A DNA stretch of 64,000 nucleotides from Leishmania mexicana MHOM/GT/2001/U1103. Taxonomy: Eukaryota > Euglenozoa > Kinetoplastea > Trypanosomatida > Trypanosomatidae. Shown piece after piece: positions 19,225 through 29,428 of this stretch. Made by a program: the position numbers and the translations under genes. Numbering within the stretch: the stretch's first letter is position 1; every line of letters begins with the position of its first letter. The DNA is taken from the NCBI RefSeq assembly GCF_000234665.1, contig NC_018318.1:1-64000 (forward strand), given 5' to 3'. Under the pieces are notes generated by a model. It made no database searches and was not told where the DNA came from. It saw nothing but the letters and a program-made list of their open reading frames with translations.

Positions 19225-20088
19225 ATGTACCGCTTGACGCGCACCACCACCATGCTTCGTCAATTTGTGGTGCCAGTGCGTCAGACGACGCAGAGGGCAG
19301 GATTGCCTCCGTCAACGTTGTTTGGTGTGCAGAAATGCTCTGTGAACATGAATCGCAGCGTACAGACGCGGTGGGAGATTGATAGCCAGACCGCCTCGCA
19401 GAAGCGCACTGAATACGACTTTGACAAGGAGCAGTGGATGAAACAGATGCGGTTTGCCTCTATGGACTGCATCATGGACCCTGACATCACGCCCATCCGC
19501 TACACCTCCGTCGCAGGAGTTAAGAAGGCGTTCCGGCGCTTCGTGACAATGCGCAAGCTGACGGACCGTCGCCCGGACTTCGACCCTGTCCAGCTGAAGG
19601 AGCTGTTCATCCAGTTCAAGACGCTCTCCCATGAGAAGAGCCCGGATTGCTTCAAAACGCTGCAGCGCATCACGACGCACGGAGAGGCGGACCGAATCCT
19701 TAAAGAGATCAAGGGACGCATGAACGAGGACTTTGCCAAGAAGAGCTGGAGGTCGTTGAAGCAGCAAGGAGCGAAGAGCACTTACGAGATGGAGGTAGAC
19801 TCATTCGACCTGGTGACATGCTACATGGGGCAGATGTCGCAGGAGGACTGGCTTCAAATTACGTACCGCTGCGAGTTCCGCCATCGTGCGGGCAAGGAGT
19901 ACGACTGGGAGACGATGATGGAGTACCCGGTGTTTGAGGTGAGACTCGGAGACGGTGTCAAGGCGCCCAACACCCACCCCTTCATCGTTGTGGGGGTGCT
20001 CAAGAAGGATGGCACCCGCTACGGTAAAGACTCACAAGACGCCGCCGACCTTCGCAAGCAGTTTGACCGCACAGGGCGGTGGTTCTGA
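19225..20088 (+). CDS. probable mitochondrial protein with Tim44/mL45-like C-terminal region
   Basis: Predicted 287 residues. The first ~45 residues are rich in Arg, Thr, Ser and Gln with no acidic residue, a good mitochondrial presequence; a second ATG at 19252 would remove nine residues and still leave one. The C-terminal ~120 residues (YEMEVDSFDL to the end) alternate charged strands in the manner of the Tim44/MBA1/mL45 fold, which in other organisms supports protein import or mitoribosome-membrane docking. This likeness is by eye and weak, with no diagnostic motif. The middle contains basic helices (KKAFRRFVTMRK). A kinetoplastid mitoribosomal or inner-membrane role is inference. It follows the retroposon and precedes a J-domain gene. 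Confidence 0.7.
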   Translation: MYRLTRTTTMLRQFVVPVRQTTQRAGLPPSTLFGVQKCSVNMNRSVQTRWEIDSQTASQKRTEYDFDKEQWMKQMRFASMDCIMDPDITPIRYTSVAGVKKAFRRFVTMRKLTDRRPDFDPVQLKELFIQFKTLSHEKSPDCFKTLQRITTHGEADRILKEIKGRMNEDFAKKSWRSLKQQGAKSTYEMEVDSFDLVTCYMGQMSQEDWLQITYRCEFRHRAGKEYDWETMMEYPVFEVRLGDGVKAPNTHPFIVVGVLKKDGTRYGKDSQDAADLRKQFDRTGRWF

Positions 20089-20665
20089 CACGCCGATGAG
20101 TGGAACGGATGCACCATCCTTTTTTTGTCGCTTGTGTGCGCTTCTCTCCCTTAGGGGTTGGACATGCACATACGCCCCTTGTGAGCCAACTTGTCGACGC
20201 TCACGTTGCCTTTTGTATGTCGCTGTGTATGTTGGGGCGGTACTGCTGTCTCACAGTTCCAGCTGCGGATCGTGCTTCGTTACGTGGCTTTTGTCGGTAA
20301 AGTTGAACAGACACGCAAGGGCGTGTGCAGGACGCGGTAGAAAGGGCAGAAACAGGTGAAGGGGTGCCGCAGAACCCACACCTCCACTTCACTGTCTCAT
20401 GCAACGACACCGAGAGGCTTTGAATGTCGACTGTCTATGAACATTCTCCAGCAGACGCCGAAGAAGTGCTGTCCTTGTTCCTCCCTGTCACGCTCTTCAA
20501 CCCTCACTTTCTCCTTACCCCCCCCGCACGTGGTTTCCCTTCTGTAAACGTCGTGTCTTCGCGTCGCTTGCGCTCTCATCGCCTTCAGGTGTGTGATGTG
20601 GGGGGTGACGCCACCCTGCATTAGAGCAGCACACGTTGTGTGTGTTTGCAGCTGTAGAGGGAAAC
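20089..20665 (+). other. intergenic region with pyrimidine tract and upstream ATG
   Basis: A C/T-rich stretch (about 20476-20586) ends in AG at 20587-20588, a likely acceptor. An ATG at 20595 lies between this AG and the main start; see findings. A later AG at 20650-20651 is an alternative acceptor that would exclude it. Confidence 0.5.
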
Positions 20666-21823
20666 ATGGACCGACTCGCAGGAAGTTTCCTGAGCAACGG
20701 CGACGTCGCCAACGCCTCGTCCCTGTACAACTCATTAGAAAAGCTGAACCCAACCAGGTACAGTCGTATGGCGCGCATCTGCCGTGTGCTCCTCAACCCG
20801 CAAGGGGTGCCACTGCCGCATCGCCATCGCGACATCTGCGAAGCGCTTCTAGACCCTCTCGTGCCACCAGAAGTGCTCCTTTGTGACTCTGCGGAGAATG
20901 TCCAGAAGTCGTTTCAACGCCTGGCCGTATGCACGCATCCCGACAAGAACCCAAGCCCGAGCGCCAACGAAGCTTTTCTTAGACTAACAATGATGAAGGA
21001 CAAAGCGCTGGAACAGCTGCGCGATGAGGTGGCGCGAAAGTGCGATGGAGCACCTGAGGCCTCTCCTGGCAAGGCAGCAGCCTCGAATGGACGCAAGAGC
21101 AAGCCCAAGACGCAGAAGCCTGGCCCTGCGGTGCCCACCGTAGCTCACAGGCGGCGGCCGTTGAGACCAGAGGTCCCTCTACCCGCAGCCGCTACTGCAG
21201 TTGCTTCGGACATCAACACCGTCGCCGCGGTCTCCTCCACGATTTCCCAACTGCGAAGGACCAAAATCACCCTGAACGCTCTGAAGCGGAAGGATATCGC
21301 AGATGATTTCGAAATCTTCAGCGCCACACAGCGCACCATGGCGGTGCAGTCGGAGGTGAGTCTCAGTGACGTGGAGGCGGATCACCTCGCCACCACAGTG
21401 CCGGTAATGTCCACGAAGGAGAGAGCGCGGCGCGCGAATCGTCGGCGATCGCAGTCCAGCGCCCCACAGGAAAAGACAGCTACTGTGCCTCGTGCGTCGT
21501 CCCCCAACGCGAGCCCATTGCTCTCCGGCAGCCTCTATGATGCGATGCCGGTGTCCTCACACAAACCGCCATCCCCATCGCCTCAGACATTAGAAGGTCC
21601 CACCGGGAGTGTCAAGAGCAGCGGTGCCGGTGGTCGCGATGTGTCAGCCCTCTACTCACCATCCATCCCCACTGCCGCCTTCCCCGCTGACAGTGATGCG
21701 ATCCGGCGGCAGATTGACGAAGCATGTCTTCGCTTGCGAGAGATGCGCCTGCAGCATACCACGGTGCGCCTCGATCTCGACCTTAGCTTTGAAGCGTACG
21801 AGCGCAGCAAGCAGCCACAGTGA
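20666..21823 (+). CDS. J-domain protein, atypical (type III)
   Basis: Predicted 385 residues. An internal J-domain-like region (about 55-125) contains the HPD motif at 91-93 in CTHPDKN, the loop that stimulates Hsp70 ATPase. It is preceded by about 60 residues of unrecognised N-terminal helix instead of starting the protein, and there is no Gly/Phe or zinc-finger region, so it is a type III J-protein. From about 130 the protein is Ala/Pro/Ser/Lys-rich and probably disordered, with a short charged helix near the end (RRQIDEACLRLREMRL). There is no targeting signal or membrane span, so a cytosolic or nuclear site is likely. The start is the first ATG in this frame. Partner Hsp70 is unknown. Confidence 0.78.
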   Translation: MDRLAGSFLSNGDVANASSLYNSLEKLNPTRYSRMARICRVLLNPQGVPLPHRHRDICEALLDPLVPPEVLLCDSAENVQKSFQRLAVCTHPDKNPSPSANEAFLRLTMMKDKALEQLRDEVARKCDGAPEASPGKAAASNGRKSKPKTQKPGPAVPTVAHRRRPLRPEVPLPAAATAVASDINTVAAVSSTISQLRRTKITLNALKRKDIADDFEIFSATQRTMAVQSEVSLSDVEADHLATTVPVMSTKERARRANRRRSQSSAPQEKTATVPRASSPNASPLLSGSLYDAMPVSSHKPPSPSPQTLEGPTGSVKSSGAGGRDVSALYSPSIPTAAFPADSDAIRRQIDEACLRLREMRLQHTTVRLDLDLSFEAYERSKQPQ

Positions 21824-22230
21824 GCGGATACGTTACGCTGGCCCGAGGTTCTCAGTCGCATGTACTCGGAGGGACGTGGAAGTGACAACTGGATCGCAAC
21901 GGTTGTAGCGACAAGTATGTGTGAGACTGCCTCAGCACAGGCAATATGGAGGACTTATGGCAATGGAGGGCCGCAGGAGATGCAGAGGACACACGGGTAC
22001 CTTCTTGATGTAAGTAGCCTTCTGTGCTCTCTCACCAGAAGAGAGCAGACAACAACAAAAAGAGAGAGATCACCGGCACAAACGGACACACCAATCACTT
22101 AACAGCTAAACACGTGCAGTCATGTATCCTGTGGAACCTCATGGCAAGAGAGCAGGGACAGCGATGACAACAACCAGCTACACCCGCGCACAGACACACA
22201 CGAAAGAGAGCCAGCCTCATGTCACACATT

Positions 22231-22292
22231 CAAGTATATATGTATATGTATATGCATGTATGTATCGATGTATGTATATGTATGTATATACT
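22231..22292. repeat. imperfect TATG/TATA microsatellite
   Basis: Repeated TATGTA-like units interrupted by single changes. Simple repeat in untranslated sequence. Confidence 0.7.
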
Positions 22293-22975
22293 TATGTTCG
22301 ATTCCTCAGCTCTCTCTCTCCTTTACTGCTCTCGTGTTCATGTTCGCTCATGCGCACACGTCTGGTGTGGGTGTATACCGGGCATGCTGCTCTTTTGTTT
22401 TTTGTCTGCACATCTTGTTTTCTCTACCGATAGCTGACATCTCCCTTGGTCACTCGTGGCATCTGTCAGTCGGCGGGGGGGGTTGCAACGGAAGAGAGGA
22501 GTGGGCGAATTCGGAGCGTCCAGAGGGGCAGTGGGAGCATTTGCTCCATCCTTCGCTCCCGCTGCTTTCAAGGCTCATCCCTCATAAACTTTCATTCATT
22601 CGCCTTGAAAAGGCCGCGTTTCCTACACGGTGTGCTAACAAAATGCCCTGACATCCGCATCAAAGTATCCTCACCCTCCCCTCCAGGGCACGCAGAGTGC
22701 ACTTGGCTGCAGCAGCTATCACAGAAGTACAGATCTCTCAGCATGGATGTATGTGTGCGCATTGCGCCGGCAAGCCACTCAGCCGCGCACTAGGGTTGCC
22801 TACCTCTATGTCATTGTGCCTTTCATCTCTGTTTCCTGTCTCCGCCTCTCTCTTTCCTTTGCGCTTGGTGCACATGCGGCGTTGTGTGTGCTGTGACGGC
22901 CGTGTGTATGTGTGTGATGAGCGGCACTTCCCTTTTGTTTTTTTGTTTGGTTCTTGTGCCTGCCCTGTCCCTGCC

Positions 22976-22977
22976 AG
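22976..22977 (+). promoter_or_regulatory. predicted spliced-leader acceptor AG
   Basis: AG after a T-rich then C/T-rich stretch (22930-22975), 23 bases before the ATG at 23001. This supports starting the large coiled-coil gene at 23001 and not at frames further upstream. Confidence 0.55.
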
Positions 22978-23000
22978 GACATCTTGGACCGAGAAGAAGA

Positions 23001-26000
23001 ATGCCCTCGATGAGCGTGTCACGGCAGGCGTCAAAAGTTCCCGTCACCCCAAAATGCACGAAGTTCTCAACAATTCGGAAGCTGCCCGCTGCAGAGAAAA
23101 GTACCTCTCCAGTGGCGGCGGCTCCTACAAGCAGTGACGAGCCGAGACGCCAGGTGCTCATCAGCTTCGACGTTGACGCCACCATCGACACAGTGAACTC
23201 ATTGCACAAAGAGCAGCACCGCGTAAGCGAGGAGGACACCACGGACAAACGAATCGGCCGCTACCATTATGCACAGCTTGTTGCACGCCTGAATGAGCAA
23301 CGCAGCCTGCACCAATCTACAGCTGTGTTTGTGGAAACAATGCTGAAGGAGGTCAACCACTCCGCCGAAGCCAGCGTTGCGATCAAAGCGTCGGCAGCTA
23401 CGTGGGGACTCAAGCTCCTGGCCAAGCACGCTGGCCACAGCGCCATGAACACGGTTCTCGAATCGCTTTTGCCGGCTCTGTATTGCGAGTACGACCCGGA
23501 GAAGCTGTGCAAGGCACCCCCTGCCGTGCAGCTGCAGGTGCGCAGGCCGGACGTACTCATGGATAACCCGTACTTTACGCATTCCATGTTCGTGGATGAA
23601 GTGCAGGCGGACAAGAGATCTGCTACCAAGCTTCAAAAGTCGCTGGAGGCGGCGTTGCGTGCGAACGACCAGCGCAGAAACATTGTGTGCCGCCTTATTG
23701 AGCGCCAACGGCAGCAGCAACTTGAAGTCGCCTTCCGTTGCTGGCGCCACCATGTACGCCAACAGCGCCTCCTGCGCATGATGGGCGACAATACAGCGAA
23801 GCAGTGGGCAGAGGAGATGTTGAGGCTGCGTGTGCAGACAGTCTTTTACCAGTGGAAGCTGCTTGTAGAACGATCGCGAAGTGCGTACTTGACAGAAAGA
23901 CTGCATGAAGCCGCGTTTCAGCTGGAAAACGCAAAGAATCAGTTTCAGCTGCAGTGTTACCGCGCCGATCGCCTGGTGCAAACGGCAAAGGAGGCGACGG
24001 AAGAGATGGAGCGAGTGTCGCGGATCAACGAGGACCTTCAGCGGCAAGTGGATGAGTTGAAGGAAGATCAGGTGCGCAAGGAGAGAGAGTACAAAGAGAA
24101 GCTAGCGCGAAATGTGACGCAGGTGCTGAAGCTGCTGGAGACCTACGACTCGCTGGCGCGCGTATTGCTGCATTCGAAGCAAGCGGACGAGTATTTTATG
24201 CCAGAGAAGCCGCTTTTATCTGGACACCCTCAGAGTGGTGATGGCGGTGAGGAACCATCTGAAAATGAAGGCCAGTCGCTTGAGGTGAACACTGTCACGG
24301 AGGCGAGCTGGGAGAGTCCACCCGGCTCAGCGCTGCAGTGGCTGCGGCAGTGGTGTGATGGGGTGCTGAAGCAAGCTAGCGGTCGCACGGAACCATTCAA
24401 GCCGATTCGCTCCTTCGGCGCCGACTTTTCGAACGGCGAGCGCTACCTCTACATTTTTCAGCACGTATTCCCCGATGTGGTCCCCACGGTGCTCAAGATC
24501 CACGACATGGACGTCGAATCGCGGCTGCGCCGCATTCGCGGCTACGTTGCTGACTGTGGCCTTCGCTACCGGCTGGTGCCATCAGACCTCCTGAATGAAC
24601 GGGAAGATCTACTTGTGTGCTCCCTGAGCGAGCTCTACCATCAGCACATGCTACGTAAGTGGGACCAGATAGTATCGCGGTCAGTGGTGGAACTGGACGC
24701 GCTTAGGGAGGGTGACATGCAAGCGGCCCTGCTTGGGTGCACGGTCTCATCGCCAACGGAGGATCTCGCAGACGCCCCAACCGAACAGCTGGACGAGGCC
24801 GCAGTGAGGGCGCAGATTAGCGACTACGCCGAGCGAGTGAAGGCCATGAGCGAAGAGTTCAGCACGTCACTCGCAGTGGAGAACGAGGTAGTCAAGGCCA
24901 GTAGCGCTATTGCGGTGCAGGAGGCGCGCCTCGGCGGCGAGCGTCTCCAGGGGACGCCTATCCCGCTAGTGGATGAAGCTGAACGGTGCGCTTTCTGGAA
25001 GTTGCCGGCCGGCGCGTTGGATGACCTGCGCGGAGTTCAGAAGCTGAGCTCCGAGGAGAGGATGTGGAACCTAATCGTGACGCAAACGCTCCCGGAGGTG
25101 TTGCAGGCGCACGTCGACACAACGTCACGCCTCTTCTTTTTCTTTGCCGGAGAGAACGCCAAGTCGCTCTCGGAGGTGGCGTTTTGGCGCTTCGTCGAGT
25201 GCAGTGGCATGTTGGTTGGCAGCATGGAAGTTCCCATGGACTGGATAGCGAGGCAGTACGACCACGTCGTGACACCGCAGCTTGACGCAGCGCTGAGGGC
25301 AGTGGCGCGCAATCAGAGCGAGATGAGTGTTCAGAAGCTGCGCCAGGTCGCCTATCAAGAAATGGACATCCGCAGCGCAACACCACAGCAGTTTGTCGAG
25401 CTACTCGTACGACTGGCCATGGCGTCGGAGAAGGGTAAGCACGGTCTCGTCGAAGGCACGAGCCGCCTACTGCAGGGGCTGCAGCTACTCAACAAGGAAA
25501 TCTCTCCAGTGGCGCGCGAGTTGCACGAGCCGGAGGCGCAGCATGTGTTGCGCTTTTTCAACGAGGATCTGTTCCGCGTGTACCTCTTTTACGTGAAAAA
25601 GCAGGAGTCCTCGCGCAACACGCAAGACGCGTCGATGGCCACCCAGTGCGGAGGCCGCTTTGCCTCGCAGATGTCGATCACAATGCTCCTCACCATGCTG
25701 GAAGACTGCCGATTCCTCCTCGACAGGAGCGGGCGGAGAAACTCTTCGATAGGCGCCTCGGTTGATTCCACGCGATCGCTCTTCTTCATCAACGCCGCGC
25801 AAGTACGCAAGGTGGTCTCCGCGTTGGGGAGTCTTTGCAAGGGGGCCATGAGCGGTGGGCTCTCGTTTAATCTCTTTCTCGATACGCTCGCGGTGTTGGC
25901 TCATCACTGGTGCCCCGACCCGCTCGTGCCGGAGCCGCGGCGCCTCGCTGGCTTCCTTGCCCACACAGTACAGCAGCTGAGTGCGCGCCACATCAACTCC

Positions 26001-26099
26001 ACGTTACTCCTGGGTACCGTTCCGACAATTAAGTTGGAGGGGCCCAGGAACGTCGACTTCTCGCATGAGGCACGCCCATCAAATGGCACCGTCGCCTAG
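23001..26099 (+). CDS. large coiled-coil protein with CH-like domain, probably cytoskeletal
   Basis: Predicted 1032 residues, not a named family to me. Around 230-290 are two W-containing helices (FRCWRHHV, FYQWKLLV) like Sfi1/centrin-binding repeats. A coiled coil follows (about 295-400). Residues about 447-550 read like a calponin-homology domain: a Trp-rich first helix (LQWLRQWCDGVL), then SFGADFSNGERYLYIF, a proline turn and a final hydrophobic helix (EDLLVCSLSELY). The C-terminal half is mostly helical with no clear motif. Such a mix suggests microtubule, flagellar or basal-body attachment, which is inference. The start follows the acceptor at 22976-22977. Being helical and long, it may include spectrin- or EF-hand-like folds I cannot confirm by eye. 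Confidence 0.8.
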   Translation: MPSMSVSRQASKVPVTPKCTKFSTIRKLPAAEKSTSPVAAAPTSSDEPRRQVLISFDVDATIDTVNSLHKEQHRVSEEDTTDKRIGRYHYAQLVARLNEQRSLHQSTAVFVETMLKEVNHSAEASVAIKASAATWGLKLLAKHAGHSAMNTVLESLLPALYCEYDPEKLCKAPPAVQLQVRRPDVLMDNPYFTHSMFVDEVQADKRSATKLQKSLEAALRANDQRRNIVCRLIERQRQQQLEVAFRCWRHHVRQQRLLRMMGDNTAKQWAEEMLRLRVQTVFYQWKLLVERSRSAYLTERLHEAAFQLENAKNQFQLQCYRADRLVQTAKEATEEMERVSRINEDLQRQVDELKEDQVRKEREYKEKLARNVTQVLKLLETYDSLARVLLHSKQADEYFMPEKPLLSGHPQSGDGGEEPSENEGQSLEVNTVTEASWESPPGSALQWLRQWCDGVLKQASGRTEPFKPIRSFGADFSNGERYLYIFQHVFPDVVPTVLKIHDMDVESRLRRIRGYVADCGLRYRLVPSDLLNEREDLLVCSLSELYHQHMLRKWDQIVSRSVVELDALREGDMQAALLGCTVSSPTEDLADAPTEQLDEAAVRAQISDYAERVKAMSEEFSTSLAVENEVVKASSAIAVQEARLGGERLQGTPIPLVDEAERCAFWKLPAGALDDLRGVQKLSSEERMWNLIVTQTLPEVLQAHVDTTSRLFFFFAGENAKSLSEVAFWRFVECSGMLVGSMEVPMDWIARQYDHVVTPQLDAALRAVARNQSEMSVQKLRQVAYQEMDIRSATPQQFVELLVRLAMASEKGKHGLVEGTSRLLQGLQLLNKEISPVARELHEPEAQHVLRFFNEDLFRVYLFYVKKQESSRNTQDASMATQCGGRFASQMSITMLLTMLEDCRFLLDRSGRRNSSIGASVDSTRSLFFINAAQVRKVVSALGSLCKGAMSGGLSFNLFLDTLAVLAHHWCPDPLVPEPRRLAGFLAHTVQQLSARHINSTLLLGTVPTIKLEGPRNVDFSHEARPSNGTVA

Positions 26100-27060
26100 C
26101 CGCTAGGAAACGGCGTTGCGCTGCGTTGGAAGTGGACACTGGGACGAGAAAGAGGGAGAAAGGACAGCGACGGCGGTGCGTGATATTGGCGCCATCATTC
26201 TCGTCGCTGCGCCAAGTAGATCTGCCGGCATTCTGTGCATGTGTCTGTGTGTTGCCACAGGCTCACTCTTTCCACTCGCCTCTCTCCAGTGACCCCCTCC
26301 TCCTCCTCCCCCCTCCCTTGCGAGCACGTCGCTCGCGTGTGCACTTTTGAACTCCCCTCTCTGTTTGTTCATGTACATATCAAGGCTGTGCCACTCATCC
26401 CCCCTCCGCCTTTCTCCATGGTCGTCTCCTCGACGGCATCCACGGAGTGTAAGTGCTGATGTGCGTGCATGTGTCCATGTACTCGCTGTAGTGCACTGCC
26501 GCTGCACATTGGGGAACTCAAGGTAGCTGACGGTGGCGGTACTCATGGGGCCTTTAGGCGCGCCTCAGGCCCGTGCTGGCCCTCTTCCCCACTTGCACAC
26601 GCTCCAGCGCCTCCTCTTTTGTGTTTGTCGGTGACTTCCTCATTTCCCGAGTAGTATGAAAAAGGGATAAGTGAGGCTGCCGTGCCTCTTCCCTCCCGAA
26701 TTCAACCATCCAGTGGAGCCAACTCCACCACCGTTCCACATGGCGGTGGTCTTGAGCAGCCTGGTTGGTCTGCGCAGTACACAGCAGACAGCGCCGTTGC
26801 TCTTGCGTCTTTGCCACTACGCCTCCTCATTCCCCGCTACGCTCTTTTTCTACTTGTCCTTTTTCCTGCCTGGTTGCGCTCTCTCTTTCCCTCGCCTCCG
26901 CTGCTGCGGCGTCACCTGGCAGGTGCATGAAGCCAAATCTGGATGGGAGTTGTTGCGACGGTGCCGACGTCCTCGGACGCAAGCCTCTTCCCCTTTTTCC
27001 CGTTGCTTTTGGGTGCCAAGGGCAGAGCCACTCTGTCCCCTGCCTCTTGTCGTTCTGCTC
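26100..27060 (+). other. intergenic region before the mitochondrial J-protein
   Basis: About 960 bases, mostly C/T-rich (26268-26330, 26840-26900). The following gene's frame is open back to 26671, but the added translation looks like translated pyrimidine-rich leader, not protein. Confidence 0.5.
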
Positions 27061-28632
27061 ATGTGGAACGGGCCAACCTACGTCATCGCGCGTGTCAGGC
27101 GCAATAGCGCGCTTTGGACTTTCCCTGCGTGTTGCACTTCCTTGGCGTCGCCTCAGCGTCGTTTTTCGTCGTGGTTCGAAGAGCAGCCCGGCGGTGGTCA
27201 GCGCAACGTAGAAGACAAGGCTGTCGCCGCCTTTGCCATCAACGCTGACAGGCTGGAGAAGGGCAAGACGATCATCAACAAGAAGGCGCATGGAATCCCT
27301 TTCCGCATATGTGATGCTGAGGCAGTCGACAATGTGTGCCGCCACCACGGGGCTGCGGTTGAGATCCACAGCGTGGAACGCTTTCTCATGCCGTTCTGGC
27401 TCACAGAAACGTCTGCCGCGGGCACCTTCAAGGCGGATCTCCTCCAGCACGATCGAATGAACATCACCCAGCCGCACTACTTTCTGTGGCTGGAGGGGCC
27501 CCGGTACCAGTTCAACTACCCGTTTGGGGAATACATGCCGATGAATCAAGTCTCCGCGTCCTACCGGGAGCCTCTTGAAGTGGTGGAGCGCTGCCTCACC
27601 GGCACCCACGTGCCGTCGATGCTGCTCTCGCGATTTGAGCTGCTGCATGAGGTGGAAAAGATGGAGCATCGACCCACCGTCATCCCCTTCACCATGTCGA
27701 CTGTGACGGCCCTCTCCGTGATAGAGCGGCGCGTCAACCGCCGCGTCGTTATGGATCGCATCGACCGCGAACTCCGCAAGTTTCACGGCTCATTTCTGAA
27801 GAGCAACGTGAGCGTGACGAGCCTGCAAATGGTGGCGTCCAGTATTCGGCCTGCATTCCTGCCGCTCTTCAAGCTGACAGTCTCCACCGTCTCACACTCG
27901 ACTCCAGTCCCGGCGTTCATCTGCGGCGCCACTGGCAAGGTGGTGGGGCCGGTGCTGCACGTGCAGCGCCGGAAGCGGCTGGGGCTGGCGGCCGCCGCGG
28001 CTGTTGGTACGTTGCTGAGCCTTGCGCCTCTCGTGGAGCCCGGGGTGGCCACCGCCGCGGCGTTGGCAGTTGTGGCCTCCTCTGGCTTTGTGCAGCAGGT
28101 TGTGCAGCGGGCGCGGTTTGTGCGGGAGCAGGTGCACCAGATGGCCCAGCTCAAGTCCGTCGGCGTACTGAACCTCGTCGCCGACAGCGCGGGTTATCGC
28201 TGGACCCCAGAGGAAGAAGAGAAAGAAGAGTACGAGTACCGCGAGGAGCTGCGCCGTCAGGCACGCGCGAGGGACGCCTTTGAGCAGCGCGTGAAAGAGG
28301 AGGCGGCGCGCGACCGTGCCCGAGCCCATGGTACCCACTTCGACCCGAAGAGCCGCCGCCGCACCGACTTGGCGGACGTGGACCCGCGCGGCTACTACGA
28401 CCTGCTTGGGCTGAAGGGGAAGGAGTTCTCTGCCACGGCAAAGGACATCACGAAGGCGTTCCGTGAGGCGGTGCGGATGCATCACCCGGACCTGCACCCG
28501 GAGGGCGAGGCGGAGAACAAGAAGCGCCACATGCAGCGCATCATCGAAGCATATAAAGTTCTGCACAGCCCCAAAACGAAGAAGTCCTACGACTCTGGCG
28601 AGATGAGCGGCAAGTCGCAAGAGACTTCTTAG
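27061..28632 (+). CDS. mitochondrial J-domain protein with C-terminal J domain
   Basis: Predicted 523 residues. The first ~45 residues (MWNGPTYVIARVRRNSALW onward, to RRFSSW) are basic, hydroxylated and free of acidic residues, a likely mitochondrial presequence; this is why I start at 27061 although the frame is open further upstream. The centre is an unrecognised domain with many aromatic residues (about 80-240). A hydrophobic Ala/Val/Leu stretch at about 305-345 could form one or two membrane helices. The C-terminus is a J domain (about 440-515) starting YYDLLGL with HPD at 475-477. A C-terminal J domain with a membrane stretch suggests an inner-membrane Hsp70 partner, which is inference. 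It differs fully from the other J-protein at 20666. Confidence 0.82.
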   Translation: MWNGPTYVIARVRRNSALWTFPACCTSLASPQRRFSSWFEEQPGGGQRNVEDKAVAAFAINADRLEKGKTIINKKAHGIPFRICDAEAVDNVCRHHGAAVEIHSVERFLMPFWLTETSAAGTFKADLLQHDRMNITQPHYFLWLEGPRYQFNYPFGEYMPMNQVSASYREPLEVVERCLTGTHVPSMLLSRFELLHEVEKMEHRPTVIPFTMSTVTALSVIERRVNRRVVMDRIDRELRKFHGSFLKSNVSVTSLQMVASSIRPAFLPLFKLTVSTVSHSTPVPAFICGATGKVVGPVLHVQRRKRLGLAAAAAVGTLLSLAPLVEPGVATAAALAVVASSGFVQQVVQRARFVREQVHQMAQLKSVGVLNLVADSAGYRWTPEEEEKEEYEYREELRRQARARDAFEQRVKEEAARDRARAHGTHFDPKSRRRTDLADVDPRGYYDLLGLKGKEFSATAKDITKAFREAVRMHHPDLHPEGEAENKKRHMQRIIEAYKVLHSPKTKKSYDSGEMSGKSQETS

Positions 28633-29428
28633 GTGTGAAGTAGGAAGACGGGCGACGGGGAGGGAGGGGGCTTCATCCATGTGCGTCTGTATTGCAGCAC
28701 CTGCGCTGAGACCCCCTGAGCAGTCGCCCTCCCGCCGCACCCCCCATACCTGTCACCTTCCCCTTTCCCCCACGCTGCCGATCGTACTTTATCTCGCTTT
28801 ATCCTCTTGTTCTCGTATGTGTGGGTGCATGCGTTGGTGCAGTCAAGCTCAGCTACAGGTTGAATTAGTCGCGTTTCAGTTTTCGTTCCGTGCCGGTGTA
28901 CCCCCTCCTCTCCCCTTTCTCCTCAGGCCGCTTCCTCGATGTTCTCGTGGACGAGTGAGCAAAGGCGCGGTGTGGAGACATCAGTGCGTACACATACGGA
29001 ATAAGCACCCTTCTGCTCTCTGTGGTGGAGGGAACTGTTGCTGCGCGAGGGACGTCATGTCGCTTTTTGATTTTTACTGTGCCAAAGTCGCGCTTTTGAG
29101 CGCAGCACAGATGCGGATGCAGCGGGGAGGGGGGCGGACCTTCGAAGCGCGAAAGGCACACCCGCACGCACCGCACAAGCGCTGGCTAACAAGTCTCCTC
29201 TCCCTTTTCCATCGCCTCTTCTATCACGGTCCACCCCTCCCCCGCCCCCACCACTCGCGTAACGCGTGCGTTTCTGTGCGTGTCGGTGTGGTTCTTCTCC
29301 CCCTCCTCCCCCTACTGTTGGCGTGAGCCGCCCTTCACCGGTACTGTCACGCATGCACGCACCCCAGCGCTATCGTACACTTCACGACAGCTTCCCCTCG
29401 TGCTCTTCCTCTTTGGATCCTCTGCATA
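28633..29428 (+). other. intergenic region
   Basis: Short open frames only, no domains. C-rich tracts at 29230-29330 and 29385-29420 may guide splicing of the proline-rich gene. Confidence 0.6.

Larger units (their letters stand above)
21824..23000 (+). other. intergenic region with TATG microsatellite
   Basis: About 1.2 kb. An imperfect TATG/TATA repeat occupies about 22231-22292. T-rich sequence at 22928-22952 precedes the acceptor of the next gene. Small frames here have no domain; no gene called. Confidence 0.6.

Noticed and set aside
24958..25386. Reverse-strand frames of 90-140 codons under the large coiled-coil gene
   Set aside because: They mirror the codon bias of the + strand gene and have no domain.
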